Part shown: positions 41,378 to 50,898 of the stretch, one piece after another
Numbering within the stretch: the first letter of the stretch is position 1
Layout: each line of letters begins with the position of its first letter
DNA from: Bradyrhizobium sp. WBOS07
GTDB taxonomy: Bacteria > Pseudomonadota > Alphaproteobacteria > Rhizobiales > Xanthobacteraceae
Direction of reading: 5' to 3'
Length of the DNA stretch: 64,000 nt
Assembly (NCBI RefSeq): GCF_024585165.1
Contig: NZ_CP029008.1
Coordinates: forward strand, 4,607,501-4,671,500
Translations under genes and position numbers: made by a program
Notes under the pieces: model-generated
The model's input: the letters and a program-made list of their open reading frames with translations, nothing else
Told to the model about the DNA's origin: nothing
Databases searched by the model: none

Positions 41378-42243
41378 CGATGCGGTTCATCCTGTTCTGT
41401 GCGCTGTTGTTGATCGCCTCGCCAGGTCAGGCCGCGGAGCGGCTGAACGTCGTCGCGAGCTTCTCGATCCTCGCCGATTTCGTCCGTAACGTCGGCGGTG
41501 ACAGGATCAATTTGACCACGCTGGTCGGCGCCGACGGCGATGTCCACGTCTACACCCCGCCGCCCGCCGATGCGAAGCGCGTCGCGGAGGCGAAGCTCGT
41601 CATCGTCAACGGGCTCGGGCTGGAGGGCTGGCTGCCGCGTCTCGTGCAGTCGTCCGGCAGCAAGGCGCAGGTCGTCACCGCCAGCGCCGGGATCGCCCCG
41701 CTCAAGCTGGGCTCGGCGCCCGATCCACATGCCTGGCAGTCGGTCCCCAACGCCAAGGTCTACGTGACTGATATCGCCAACGCGCTGGCCGCCGCCGATC
41801 CTGACGCAGCCGACTTCTTTCGCGCCCAGGCCAAGGCCTATCTGGAAAAGCTCGAAACGCTGGACCGCGAGGTCCGCGAGGCCGTGGCTAAAATCCCGAC
41901 CGCGCGGCGCAAGGTGATCTCCACCCATGATGCCTTCGGCTATTTCGCCGCCGAGTACGGTATCCGGTTCGTCGCCCCCTTGGGCGTCTCCACCGAAACC
42001 GAGCCCAGCGCCCGGGACATCGCGACCATCATCGGTCAGATCAAGGCGCAGAAAATCCCGGCCGTTTTTCTGGAGAATATCAGCGATGACCGGCTGATCC
42101 GGCGGATCGCGGCAGAGACCGGGGCAAAGGTCGGCGGGACCCTGATTTCAGACGGTTTGACCGGCGAAAAGGGGCCTGCACCCACTTACATTGACATGGT
42201 CAGGCACAATATAAAGGCCCTGACCAGCGCGCTTGACCATTAG
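41374..42243 (+). CDS. znuA: Zinc ABC transporter substrate-binding protein (ZnuA/AztC-like)
   Basis: A 289-residue periplasmic binding protein with signal peptide (RFILFCALLLIASPGQAA). Metal ligands typical of cluster A-I proteins are His58 (DGDVHVY), His119 (PDPHAWQ), His185 (STHDAFGYF) and Asp260 (LISDGLTG). The long His-rich loop of ZnuA is absent, which is more like AztC. Co-encoded with ATPase and permease in one overlapping operon. Confidence 0.9.
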   Translation: MTMRFILFCALLLIASPGQAAERLNVVASFSILADFVRNVGGDRINLTTLVGADGDVHVYTPPPADAKRVAEAKLVIVNGLGLEGWLPRLVQSSGSKAQVVTASAGIAPLKLGSAPDPHAWQSVPNAKVYVTDIANALAAADPDAADFFRAQAKAYLEKLETLDREVREAVAKIPTARRKVISTHDAFGYFAAEYGIRFVAPLGVSTETEPSARDIATIIGQIKAQKIPAVFLENISDDRLIRRIAAETGAKVGGTLISDGLTGEKGPAPTYIDMVRHNIKALTSALDH

Positions 42244-42297
42244 GGCAGGGGCCACCCCGCCTCGCGTCGCGCGAAAAAGCCCGAAGCCGGAGTTGTT

Positions 42298-43338
42298 ATG
42301 TCTGAAGCGACCTCCCAAAAAATTCCCGTGACCGTCCTGACCGGCTATCTCGGTGCCGGCAAGACCACGCTGCTGAACCGCATCCTGTCGGAAAACCACG
42401 GCAAGAAATACGCCGTCATCGTCAACGAATTCGGCGAGATCGGCATCGACAACGACCTCATCATCGGCGCCGATGAGGAAGTGTTCGAGATGAACAACGG
42501 CTGCATCTGCTGCACCGTGCGCGGCGACCTCGTTCGCATCATGGACGGCCTGATGAAGCGCAAGGGCAAGTTCGACGCCATCATCGTCGAGACCACCGGC
42601 CTTGCCGATCCCGCGCCCGTCGCCCAGACCTTCTTCGTCGATGAGGACGTGCAGAAGAACGCGCGTCTCGATGCCGTGGTGACCGTCGCCGACGCCAAAT
42701 GGCTGTCCGACCGGCTCAAGGACGCGCCCGAGGCCAAGAACCAGATCGCCTTTGCCGACGTCATCGTCCTGAACAAGACCGACCTCGTCAGCAAGGGCGA
42801 GCTCGACGAGGTCGAGGCCCGCATCCGCGCCATCAACCCCTATGCGAAGCTGCATCGCACCGAGCGCTGCTCGGTGGCGCTGGCCGACGTGCTCGACCGC
42901 GGCGCGTTCGATCTCGACCGCATCCTCGACATCGAGCCGGATTTCCTGGAGGCCGACGATCATGACCACGACCATGATCACCACCATCATCACGGCCACG
43001 ATCATCATCATGATCCCGGCCTGAAGCACTACCACGACGAGGACATGCAGTCGCTGTCGCTCAAGACCGACAAGCCGCTCGATCCCAATATGTTCATGCC
43101 CTGGCTGCAGAACCTGGTGCAGGTCGAGGGCGGCAAGATCCTGCGCTCCAAGGGCATCCTCGCCTTCCACGACGACGACGACCGCTACGTCTTCCAGGGC
43201 GTCCACATGATGCTGGAGGGCAACCACCAGCGGAAGTGGAAGGAAGGCGAGCCGCGCGAGAGCCGCCTCGTCTTCATCGGCCGCGAATTGCCGGAAGAGG
43301 CCATTCGCAAGGGTTTCGAGAGCTGCATCGTCTCGTGA
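42298..43338 (+). CDS. CobW/COG0523-family GTPase, putative zinc metallochaperone
   Basis: A 346-residue G3E GTPase. The P-loop is TGYLGAGKTT (15-24), the metal-binding C-x-C-C motif is NNGCICCT (Cys69, Cys71, Cys72), the Walker B-like ETTGLADP and the base-binding NKTDLV are present. A His/Asp-rich loop lies at about 220-248. Location behind a Zur-controlled znu operon fits the zinc-chaperone (ZigA/ZNG1-like) branch. A WD40 protein gene overlaps its stop by one base, suggesting a partner. Confidence 0.9.
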   Translation: MSEATSQKIPVTVLTGYLGAGKTTLLNRILSENHGKKYAVIVNEFGEIGIDNDLIIGADEEVFEMNNGCICCTVRGDLVRIMDGLMKRKGKFDAIIVETTGLADPAPVAQTFFVDEDVQKNARLDAVVTVADAKWLSDRLKDAPEAKNQIAFADVIVLNKTDLVSKGELDEVEARIRAINPYAKLHRTERCSVALADVLDRGAFDLDRILDIEPDFLEADDHDHDHDHHHHHGHDHHHDPGLKHYHDEDMQSLSLKTDKPLDPNMFMPWLQNLVQVEGGKILRSKGILAFHDDDDRYVFQGVHMMLEGNHQRKWKEGEPRESRLVFIGRELPEEAIRKGFESCIVS

Positions 43339-44357
43339 TGAAAGAGTTCACGCCGCCTTCCGATTCCGCCTCGATCGTCTCCGTCACCGACCGCGTCAAG
43401 CCCGTTGCGCTCGGCATGGCCGTGACCTCGGCGCATTTCCTCGGGGATCGTGCCGCCTTCGTCGGCGGCGAGGAGAATGTCGCCTTGGTCGATGCCAAGG
43501 GTGAGATCGCCAAGGTCGCCGTGCACAGCGGCGGCATTCTCTCCACCGCCTTCGACGGCAAGCGCCTCGTCATGGGCGGCGACGACGGCAAGGTCGTCTC
43601 GCTCGACGCCAAGGGCGAGGTGACGCTGCTCGCCACCGACCCGAAGCGGCGCTGGATCGACGCGGTGGCGCTGCACACCGACGGCGCCTTCGCCTGGTCG
43701 GCCGGCAAGACCGCCACCGTCAAGAGCGGCAAGGCCGAGGAGAAATCGCTCGACGTGCCCTCGACCGTCGGCGGCCTCGCCTTCGCGCCGAAAGGCCTGC
43801 GGCTCGCGATCGCGCATTACAACGGCGTGACGCTGTGGTTTCCCAACATGGAAGGATCGGCCGAATTCCTGCCCTGGGCCGGCTCGCATCACGCCGTCAC
43901 CTTCAGCCCCGACAACAAGTTTCTGGTCACTGCGATGCACGAGCCGGCGCTGCATGGCTGGCGGCTCGCCGACAACAGGCACATGCGTATGTCCGGTTAT
44001 CCCGGCCGCGTCCGCTCGATGTCCTGGAGCGCGGGCGGCAAGGGGCTCGCAACCTCGGGCGCCGACACCGTCATCATCTGGCCGTTCGGCAGCAAGGACG
44101 GTCCGATGGGCAAGGAGCCCGCGATGCTGGCACCGCTGCAGGCGCGCGTCTCGGTCGTCGCCTGTCATCCCAGGAACGACATCCTCGCCGCCGGCTATAG
44201 CGACGGCACCGTGCTGATGGTGCGCCTCGATGACGGCGCCGAGATCCTGGTCCGCCGCAACGGCACGCCGCCGGTCGCCGCGATCGCCTGGAACGCCAAG
44301 GGTACGCTGCTGGCGTTCGCCGACGAAAATGGGGATGGCGGCCTGCTGGAGCTTTAA
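43338..44357 (+). CDS. WD40-repeat protein coupled to the CobW GTPase
   Basis: A 339-residue protein with at least six WD-like repeats (for example HHAVTFSPDNKFLVTAMHE, SMSWSAGGKGLATSGADTVIIWPFG, VVACHPRNDILAAGYSDGTVLMV, AAIAWNAKGTLLAFADENG), enough for a beta-propeller. It has no signal peptide, so it is cytoplasmic, unlike the periplasmic AztD zinc chaperone propeller. TGATG overlap with the GTPase gene implies coupled synthesis and probably a physical complex in zinc delivery. Confidence 0.88.
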   Translation: MKEFTPPSDSASIVSVTDRVKPVALGMAVTSAHFLGDRAAFVGGEENVALVDAKGEIAKVAVHSGGILSTAFDGKRLVMGGDDGKVVSLDAKGEVTLLATDPKRRWIDAVALHTDGAFAWSAGKTATVKSGKAEEKSLDVPSTVGGLAFAPKGLRLAIAHYNGVTLWFPNMEGSAEFLPWAGSHHAVTFSPDNKFLVTAMHEPALHGWRLADNRHMRMSGYPGRVRSMSWSAGGKGLATSGADTVIIWPFGSKDGPMGKEPAMLAPLQARVSVVACHPRNDILAAGYSDGTVLMVRLDDGAEILVRRNGTPPVAAIAWNAKGTLLAFADENGDGGLLEL

Positions 44358-44449
44358 CCAGCGCCAGTGTGCGACGGTGCTCTGGTCTTCTAGGTTGATA
44401 ATCAGAAAGAAGCCTTTGACCGTTGAACAAACGTAGAACAAGATGAGGT

Positions 44450-47400
44450 GTGCCTGAGGAAACGTACCAACCAGCCAAAATCGCAGCCCCGGCGGCAACG
44501 GGTGGGGCGGGGCCTCAGTTTGAGGTCAGGGTCGGTGCATTCTACGTTTTGGCGCTTCTATCAGGCGGAGAGCCTCGCGGCCTGCCGGGTGCCACCGTCC
44601 GCAGCGTTGCGTTTCAGCAACGAGTTGCGAAACACCCTCTCGACGATGTGGTGATCAAAGCGGCCAGCCGGGACGGCTCCCCGGCCACATTGGAGATCCA
44701 GGTCAAGCGCAGCCTGACCTTCACCGCCGCCGATACTGAATTTCTGGACGTCGTTGGACAAATCTGGGAAGCGGCGCAGAAGCCGGACTTCGCGATCAGC
44801 CGATACGAACTCGCAGCGGCGGTCGCGCGAACGACAACGCGTATCGAGCAGGCCTGCCAGGAAGTGTTGCATTGGGCTCGCCAACTTCCCGATGGCGCGA
44901 CTTTCGCCGCGCGTATCAACCGCCCAAGCTTCGCATCGGACGCGATGCGCAGCTTCGTCGACGTCTTTCGCACGAACCTCAGGTTGGCCGGCGGGCGGAC
45001 GGACGACGAGACGGTTTGGAGGCTACTTCGTCGCTTCCAGATTCTGGTTTTTGATTTTGAGTCAGTGGGCTCGGACTACGAACATCGCGCGCGAGAGAAT
45101 TTGCGTTGGATCCTCGGCCCGGACCAAGCCGACCGTGCCAATGGCCTCTGGCAGGTTCTCATCGATCTTGTTGGCGCAAGCGCTCGTGCGGCCGGCGCCA
45201 TGGATCGAGCTACGGTTGTCACGACACTTGAGCAGCAGCATGGCGTCCGCTTCACAGTGCATCCCTATGTGCGTCCTGTCTATGAGCGCCTGACGGAAGC
45301 AGCCGAGCTGGCGCTCGATGAGATCGACGAGACCGTTGGGGGTGTGCGCCTTGGGCGAAACCAGTTGATCGACAAGGCGGAAAACCTCCTCCAACAACGT
45401 CCGATTGTGCTGATCCAGGGGCCTCCCGGTGTCGGCAAATCCGGGGTCATGAAGCACCTTGCCGCGCGTCTGCAAGCTGAAGGCTGCGTCCTGGCTCTCC
45501 GCCGCGGCCGGATTATCTCGGGCGGCTGGTCAGTGATGGCTCACACGATCGGTTGGGCCGGCTCTCAAGCGGAACTGTTCAATGAGCTTGGAGCGGGTGG
45601 CGGAGCGACCCTGTTCATCGACAACATCGACCAGATCGACGATCCAGGCGAATGGGCCACAGTCATCGACCTGCTATCGCAAGCCACTCGCAGCCAGGGC
45701 TGGCGCATCGTCGCGACCTGCGGTGTGGAAAGTGACGACTGGAAGACGAAACTTCCCACGCGCGTTAGAGCGGCGGGCATCGGCAGCTTGGTGATCGGAG
45801 CTTTGTCGAATGAGGAAAAGGCCGAACTCTCCTCGCAGAACAAGGCGCTGGCTCTGATTTTGGCAGACGGCCATCCGGCTAAGGGAATTGCTGAAAATCT
45901 CTTCTATCTGTCGCGCCTGGTCGAACTCGGTGTCGGACAGGACGCCGGCATTGCAACCGAACTTGATCTCGCGCGCCTGTGGTGGCGCTATGGTGGCGGT
46001 CGATCCGAGGACGATCGGCGATTTGCGCGCCTGAAACTGTTACGTACGATCGGCGCTCAGGCGATTTCGGCCCCCTCGCAGGCAACGTTCAATGTCGACA
46101 ATCTCGATTCTAGGACCGTTGTTGAACTATTGCGGCTCGAAACCTTGCGCGAGGAGATCCGTGGCGCAAGCGTAACGTTCCGACACGATGTGCTGCGTGA
46201 CTGGACGGTTGGATTTCAGATCCACGAAGACGCCAACCTGTTAGCGGCGCAGCCGATGGAGCGGCCGTTGCCAATCTGGTTGGGCCGCGGGCTGGAGATC
46301 GCGGCGCGATTGGCGTTGGCCGATGATCCTTCAGGGCAACGCTGGCTGGCACTTCTTGCCATTGCCGAACGCGAAGGCCGCCATGGGAGCTGGAAGCGGC
46401 CCATACTGCTGGCACTTCCGCGCTCTGAAAACTCCCTGACACTATTTGTTGCTCTGACAGCCGTCTTGTTGGAATCGGGCGGGCGCTGGCTGCGCGAAAT
46501 TATTCGGCTCGTGATCGCCGTCGAGTCTGAGCCTCTCGCTTCCTTGATCGCAAGGGTACGGCCGGATATCGCTCTGCCAGCGTTCGGCGGTGGTGACTTC
46601 ATCGCGCCGAAAGGTTCGAGTTGGTTTCCGCTCGTGATCTGGCTGACGATTTCGACCAAGTCTCTGCCGACCGAATTAATTCCAGATGCCGTCAAGATAT
46701 TTCAGGCGTGGCTAATGACCACGCATGGCCACAATTATCCACTGAACACGCAGATTGTCGGGATTCTTTTTGATTGGCTTGCCCTCGTCGAGTCTCATGT
46801 GACGCACCGCGTCTACCGAGACATCAGCGAGGTTCCGCCGAGCCTGAATATCGATCATCTGGAAGACGTGCGTAACGACATTCGGATGATCGCGTTCAGT
46901 TTCGCGAACTTGAATCCGTCTGCGGCAGCCCGGTACCTAGCCGGCATCAATTCAGAAACGATCGCCTATCACGATCAGCAGACACTTCTCAAATCGCCTG
47001 GAACGTTGCCGGGAGCAGCCCCTGGGCCATTCGCAGATTTTGCGCTAGCGACGCTGATCGAGAAAGATGATCCGGATCGCTACTATACGCGTCGCCGCGA
47101 CTACGGTCCGTTTGAAGTCCATGAGCATGTCTTTTTGGATATCCCAACCGATGGCGGACCATTCCTCTCGGTTCTAAATGCTTCCCGCGATGACGGCTTG
47201 CGGCTTATTCGCGGGCTTGTCGAGCACGCGACGCAATGGCGCCGGGAGCAATACCAAGAACAGGGAACGCCGTTTCCGCAGATAAAGATCGCATTTCCCG
47301 GCAATGAAATGACGTTCGAAGGCGATCTCATGGTCTATCGCTGGACACGGGCCACCGGTCCTTCGCTGATCGCCGCCACGGCATTAAGGGCACTTGAAGC

Positions 47401-49660
47401 TTGGGGGCACCTCCAGATTGAGGCGGGATGCCCTTTCAATGATGTCCTGCACGACGTTCTTGGTCCAGACGGCTCAAGTCTTGCGTTTCTTGCCGTCGCG
47501 ATTGACCTTGCGCTGTCGCATTGGCAGGTCGTCGCCGATGCAGCTTGGCCCTTGGCTGCCGATCCTCGACTGATCCAGTTCGATGAGGACCGCTTTAGGC
47601 ACGATATCAGCGGCGTCAATCGTCGGCCACGCGCGGGAGGACAGCAGATCCAGACCACTCTTCGCGTGGATCTCGACGCCCAGCGGTCGCGACGAACGCG
47701 CCTATTCGACATAATCGGGCGATACGCCTTCCGCGGGGACGCCACCACTCTCACGCAGCTACGGGCCGCCTTTGAAAAAGTCCGCGACGAACTCGACAAT
47801 CAACCCCATGACGATCAAAATCGGGTCGCGGAGCTCCATGCAACGGTTACGCGCGCCCTCCGCATGCTGGATGTGGCAAATTGGGAGGCCGTGACCACGA
47901 CTTTGCAGGACGGTACTCAGGTCCAAGCCTATCAATTCAAGGAAATTCCCGAGGAGCAACAAGCGAGAGAGAACCAAGCCTCCCAAGCAAGCGCTAACCT
48001 TCAGCGCATGAGTATCCGGCTGCGGATACAGTCCGCTCTTGTTGAGCCCGACCAGTCGACACCGGCCCTTTTGCAAGAAGCACTCGCCTGGGCAATAGCG
48101 CAGCCCGCGCAAATCCAACTGCAGCCGGACGGCGAGGACGACAATTACGATACGGAATGGAACCGCCGCGCGGTTGTAATGACAGCGGCGCTCGTTGCCC
48201 GCGACTACGAGGCGGAAGACCGCGACAAGGTTCTAATTTGGGCTCGTCCGATTTTACTGACGGCATCGGTGCAGAACGACCGTGAATATTTCGGCAACGA
48301 TCAGATCGAACACAACACGTCGGCTTCTGCCGCCCTTGGGATTGTCGCTCTGTTTCTTCGAGATCAGGATAAGACGACACGTGACATGCTCCTAGAGCTA
48401 TCAGGCTATGAGCACCCCGCGGTACTCGAAGCGTTAGGGCAGAATCTATTGCATTTGGGCGAAGCGAACGACCGAATTCCGCGGTCCATCATCCGCATAG
48501 TTATGGTCGCTGCGGTCCATCTCCGCCGGGCCCTGAGTGTTGAGGAGCAGAAGGCTAATGACCGCCTTCACCGCGAGGCAATTGATGCTGCGATCGCTGT
48601 CGAACAGAATTGGCTTGACGGAGGAGGTACGGAGCCGCCGTGGCCCGAGCTGGCGTCATGGCCCTCGAGGTCGCGTCGGGGCAGTCGCTTGGGCGACGAT
48701 GGACGTATTGATGATGACGATGACGGCGAACGGCCGAGGCACTATGTCCACGAACAAGCGATCGCCAAGCTTGCGCATCATCTCATCCGCTTCACGATCA
48801 AGGATGTTCCGGTCTGGGTTAAGCACCTAGCTGTCCATTTGATGGCGTGGACCGACGAGGCGAATGGTCCGCATGGCGAGGACGTGCGCGCGCCCGACCA
48901 TCGTCCGAACACTTGGAATATCGCTTTTTTCGATTTTGTCGGAGTGTTGAGCGTTGCGTTATCGCATTCGGAAGTAGTCGATCTATTCTTGAAACGCATC
49001 ATAGGGTTTAACGACGATGCCTTTCATGACGCCATGGCCTCATTCCTTCGCGGTTACGACCGGGCGACGGTGGCGACGGATACTAAAACCCCAGAGAATC
49101 CGGCTGATGTTCGCAAATTGCTTGCCGACCGCATCAAGCGCACCTGGAACTATCGGCGTCTAGGACGCGAGAAGGGCTTTACGAGCGAAACTCATGCTGG
49201 CGATGCTTTGACTGCCATGTTCTACCAGCCTTCGCGTTGGGCTGGCAGCGACCGTCCGACAATTCCTAACAATTGGCATGACCTGCCGACAACCATGCCA
49301 ACGCTCACGAATATTGTTGTAGGTGCGCCAACGTCGGGCTATATCGCGGCTCTATTTCTAAACCTGATCGAATCGTCGCGTGACAAAGCACTCATTCCGT
49401 TTGTCGTTCGGGCACTGACGGCTTGGTGCTCTGCCTATGGCGTAGACCGAAATTTCTGGGCGGAGAGGAACATCGGCAGCCGCGTGTGCGCCTGGTGCGA
49501 TGAGGCTCTAACCAAAGATGCAACGGCGCGCGCCACGTTGACCGAACGAGCCGACGATCTTTTCCGTTGCCTCGATATCCTTGTTCAGTCAGGCGTAGCG
49601 CAAGCACGGATCATCGAAGACAAGCTCGTCGGCCCTGAGGAAGGCCGCAAGGTCGGCTAA
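44450..49660 (+). CDS. Large STAND-like P-loop NTPase with N-terminal restriction-nuclease-like domain (candidate anti-phage protein)
   Basis: A single 1,736-residue protein. Residues about 20-130 begin GPQFEVRVGAFYVLALL and carry a PD-(D/E)xK-type pattern: Asp65/Asp66 (PLDDVVI) and E82-x-Q84-V-K86 (LEIQVKRS), as in Cap4/Mrr-like DNA nucleases. A NTPase follows: Walker A GPPGVGKS (324-331), Walker B LFIDNID (388-394), and GHPAKGI further on. The remaining roughly 1,100 residues are helical, without known catalytic motifs, and could sense a phage protein. The layout effector - NTPase - long sensor is that of Avs (AVAST) proteins. Codon use is visibly more AT-rich than in neighbours, suggesting transfer. 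GTG start; GAGG is very close to it. Confidence 0.82.
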   Translation: MPEETYQPAKIAAPAATGGAGPQFEVRVGAFYVLALLSGGEPRGLPGATVRSVAFQQRVAKHPLDDVVIKAASRDGSPATLEIQVKRSLTFTAADTEFLDVVGQIWEAAQKPDFAISRYELAAAVARTTTRIEQACQEVLHWARQLPDGATFAARINRPSFASDAMRSFVDVFRTNLRLAGGRTDDETVWRLLRRFQILVFDFESVGSDYEHRARENLRWILGPDQADRANGLWQVLIDLVGASARAAGAMDRATVVTTLEQQHGVRFTVHPYVRPVYERLTEAAELALDEIDETVGGVRLGRNQLIDKAENLLQQRPIVLIQGPPGVGKSGVMKHLAARLQAEGCVLALRRGRIISGGWSVMAHTIGWAGSQAELFNELGAGGGATLFIDNIDQIDDPGEWATVIDLLSQATRSQGWRIVATCGVESDDWKTKLPTRVRAAGIGSLVIGALSNEEKAELSSQNKALALILADGHPAKGIAENLFYLSRLVELGVGQDAGIATELDLARLWWRYGGGRSEDDRRFARLKLLRTIGAQAISAPSQATFNVDNLDSRTVVELLRLETLREEIRGASVTFRHDVLRDWTVGFQIHEDANLLAAQPMERPLPIWLGRGLEIAARLALADDPSGQRWLALLAIAEREGRHGSWKRPILLALPRSENSLTLFVALTAVLLESGGRWLREIIRLVIAVESEPLASLIARVRPDIALPAFGGGDFIAPKGSSWFPLVIWLTISTKSLPTELIPDAVKIFQAWLMTTHGHNYPLNTQIVGILFDWLALVESHVTHRVYRDISEVPPSLNIDHLEDVRNDIRMIAFSFANLNPSAAARYLAGINSETIAYHDQQTLLKSPGTLPGAAPGPFADFALATLIEKDDPDRYYTRRRDYGPFEVHEHVFLDIPTDGGPFLSVLNASRDDGLRLIRGLVEHATQWRREQYQEQGTPFPQIKIAFPGNEMTFEGDLMVYRWTRATGPSLIAATALRALEAWGHLQIEAGCPFNDVLHDVLGPDGSSLAFLAVAIDLALSHWQVVADAAWPLAADPRLIQFDEDRFRHDISGVNRRPRAGGQQIQTTLRVDLDAQRSRRTRLFDIIGRYAFRGDATTLTQLRAAFEKVRDELDNQPHDDQNRVAELHATVTRALRMLDVANWEAVTTTLQDGTQVQAYQFKEIPEEQQARENQASQASANLQRMSIRLRIQSALVEPDQSTPALLQEALAWAIAQPAQIQLQPDGEDDNYDTEWNRRAVVMTAALVARDYEAEDRDKVLIWARPILLTASVQNDREYFGNDQIEHNTSASAALGIVALFLRDQDKTTRDMLLELSGYEHPAVLEALGQNLLHLGEANDRIPRSIIRIVMVAAVHLRRALSVEEQKANDRLHREAIDAAIAVEQNWLDGGGTEPPWPELASWPSRSRRGSRLGDDGRIDDDDDGERPRHYVHEQAIAKLAHHLIRFTIKDVPVWVKHLAVHLMAWTDEANGPHGEDVRAPDHRPNTWNIAFFDFVGVLSVALSHSEVVDLFLKRIIGFNDDAFHDAMASFLRGYDRATVATDTKTPENPADVRKLLADRIKRTWNYRRLGREKGFTSETHAGDALTAMFYQPSRWAGSDRPTIPNNWHDLPTTMPTLTNIVVGAPTSGYIAALFLNLIESSRDKALIPFVVRALTAWCSAYGVDRNFWAERNIGSRVCAWCDEALTKDATARATLTERADDLFRCLDILVQSGVAQARIIEDKLVGPEEGRKVG

Positions 49661-49707
49661 GTGGGTGCCGCACGATCAATCGTCATCTTCCGAACGTATA
49701 GCGGGCC

Positions 49708-50424
49708 ATGCGTTTTCTCACCACCTTCCAGATTGCCGATTTCGCCGACACGCTGGTCAGCCTGATCACCGCCTTCGTGCTGGGCACGCTGATCGGCGCC
49801 GAGCGGCAATACCGCCAGCGCACCGCGGGCCTGCGGACCAATGTGCTGGTCGCGGTGGGGGCTGCCGCCTTCGTCGATCTCGCCATGCAGCTCGACAATG
49901 CAGAGGGCGCGGTGCGGGTGATCGCCTATGTCGTCTCGGGCATCGGCTTCCTGGGCGCCGGCGTCATCATGAAGCAGGGCATGGACGTGCGCGGGCTCAA
50001 CACCGCCGCGACGCTGTGGGCCTCGGCCGCGGTCGGGTCCTGCGCCGGTGCCGACATGATCGCGCAGGCGGCCGCGCTGACGGTGTTCGTCATTGCCGGC
50101 AACACCATGCTGCGTCCGCTGGTCAACGCCATCAACCGCATCCCGCTGAACGAGAAGGCACTGGAGGCGAGCTATTATTTCAAGCTCGCGGTCGCGGCCG
50201 ACGCCTTGCCTGATATGCGCGACCGCCTCGTCGAAAAGCTCGAGGGTGCGAAATATCCGGTGGCGAGTCTCGAGGTCGTCGAGATCGGCGAGGACATGCT
50301 GGAGATTGTCGCCAAGCTGGTCGCGAGCGCGATCGACCCGAACGAGCTGAACGCCGTGGCGACCGATCTGCAGCATCTGCCCGGCGTGCGCCATGCCACC
50401 TGGGAAGCCAGCACGACCGAGTAA
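49708..50424 (+). CDS. MgtC/SapB family membrane protein
   Basis: A 238-residue protein. The N-terminal 140 residues hold about four membrane segments with MgtC hallmarks: AFVLGTLIGAERQYRQRTAGLRTNVLVAVGAAAFV and SGIGFLGAGVIMKQG, LNTAATLWASAAVG. A cytoplasmic ACT-like C-terminal domain follows. In pathogens MgtC aids growth in low magnesium and dampens the F-ATPase; in soil bacteria its role is less clear. It begins 47 bp after the large NTPase gene. Confidence 0.92.
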   Translation: MRFLTTFQIADFADTLVSLITAFVLGTLIGAERQYRQRTAGLRTNVLVAVGAAAFVDLAMQLDNAEGAVRVIAYVVSGIGFLGAGVIMKQGMDVRGLNTAATLWASAAVGSCAGADMIAQAAALTVFVIAGNTMLRPLVNAINRIPLNEKALEASYYFKLAVAADALPDMRDRLVEKLEGAKYPVASLEVVEIGEDMLEIVAKLVASAIDPNELNAVATDLQHLPGVRHATWEASTTE

Positions 50425-50472
50425 GCGCGTCGTTTTGGCGCGCAAACGGGCCGTTCCGGTCCTGCCGGGGAT

Positions 50473-50497
50473 GGAACCCTGGTCAGGCGATTTCGTT
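50473..50497 (+). promoter_or_regulatory. Exact EcfG promoter before a small membrane protein
   Basis: GGAAC (50473-50477), 16 bases, CGTT (50494-50497). The predicted start site near 50504 lies about 20 bases before the ATG at 50526 and rules out an in-frame TTG at 50496 as the start codon. Confidence 0.75.
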
Positions 50498-50525
50498 GAT
50501 CCCGTGGATAAAGGCGGTGATCGAT

Positions 50526-50864
50526 ATGCCCGGCCAACATGACAAGCGCAGCCTGAAGCTCGACCTGACAATCGCTGTCTCGCTGTTCGCGGCGGGACTC
50601 GTGGTCGCGGTGATGTCGCTCGCCCAAATCCACGCCGAGAACCGGATGCAGATAGCGCAGGCGACGCAGCCGCTTCAGGGAACTCCGTCCGACGAGCAGA
50701 GCAAGGTGCCGGCGGAGGCCAAGCCCGGCGGCGACCGGCCGACCACGCCGGCGCCCGAGCCCGCGCGGCCGGATCCCCAGACGCAAGGCGCGGCGGGCGC
50801 GGCCAAGCCAGCATTGCCGCCGGCACCTGCCGAGAAAATCGCGCCGCCACTGGAGAGGAAGTAG
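50526..50864 (+). CDS. Small single-pass membrane protein with Pro/Ala-rich tail
   Basis: A 112-residue protein: a short basic N-terminus (PGQHDKRSLKLD), one membrane segment (LTIAVSLFAAGLVVAVMSLA), then about 70 residues rich in Pro, Ala, Lys and Glu, probably extended in the periplasm. No family was recognised. The exact stress-sigma promoter upstream suggests a general stress role at the envelope. Confidence 0.72.
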   Translation: MPGQHDKRSLKLDLTIAVSLFAAGLVVAVMSLAQIHAENRMQIAQATQPLQGTPSDEQSKVPAEAKPGGDRPTTPAPEPARPDPQTQGAAGAAKPALPPAPAEKIAPPLERK

Positions 50865-50898
50865 GGCGGTCACCGCTCGCTCCCAGCCACACACTCAG

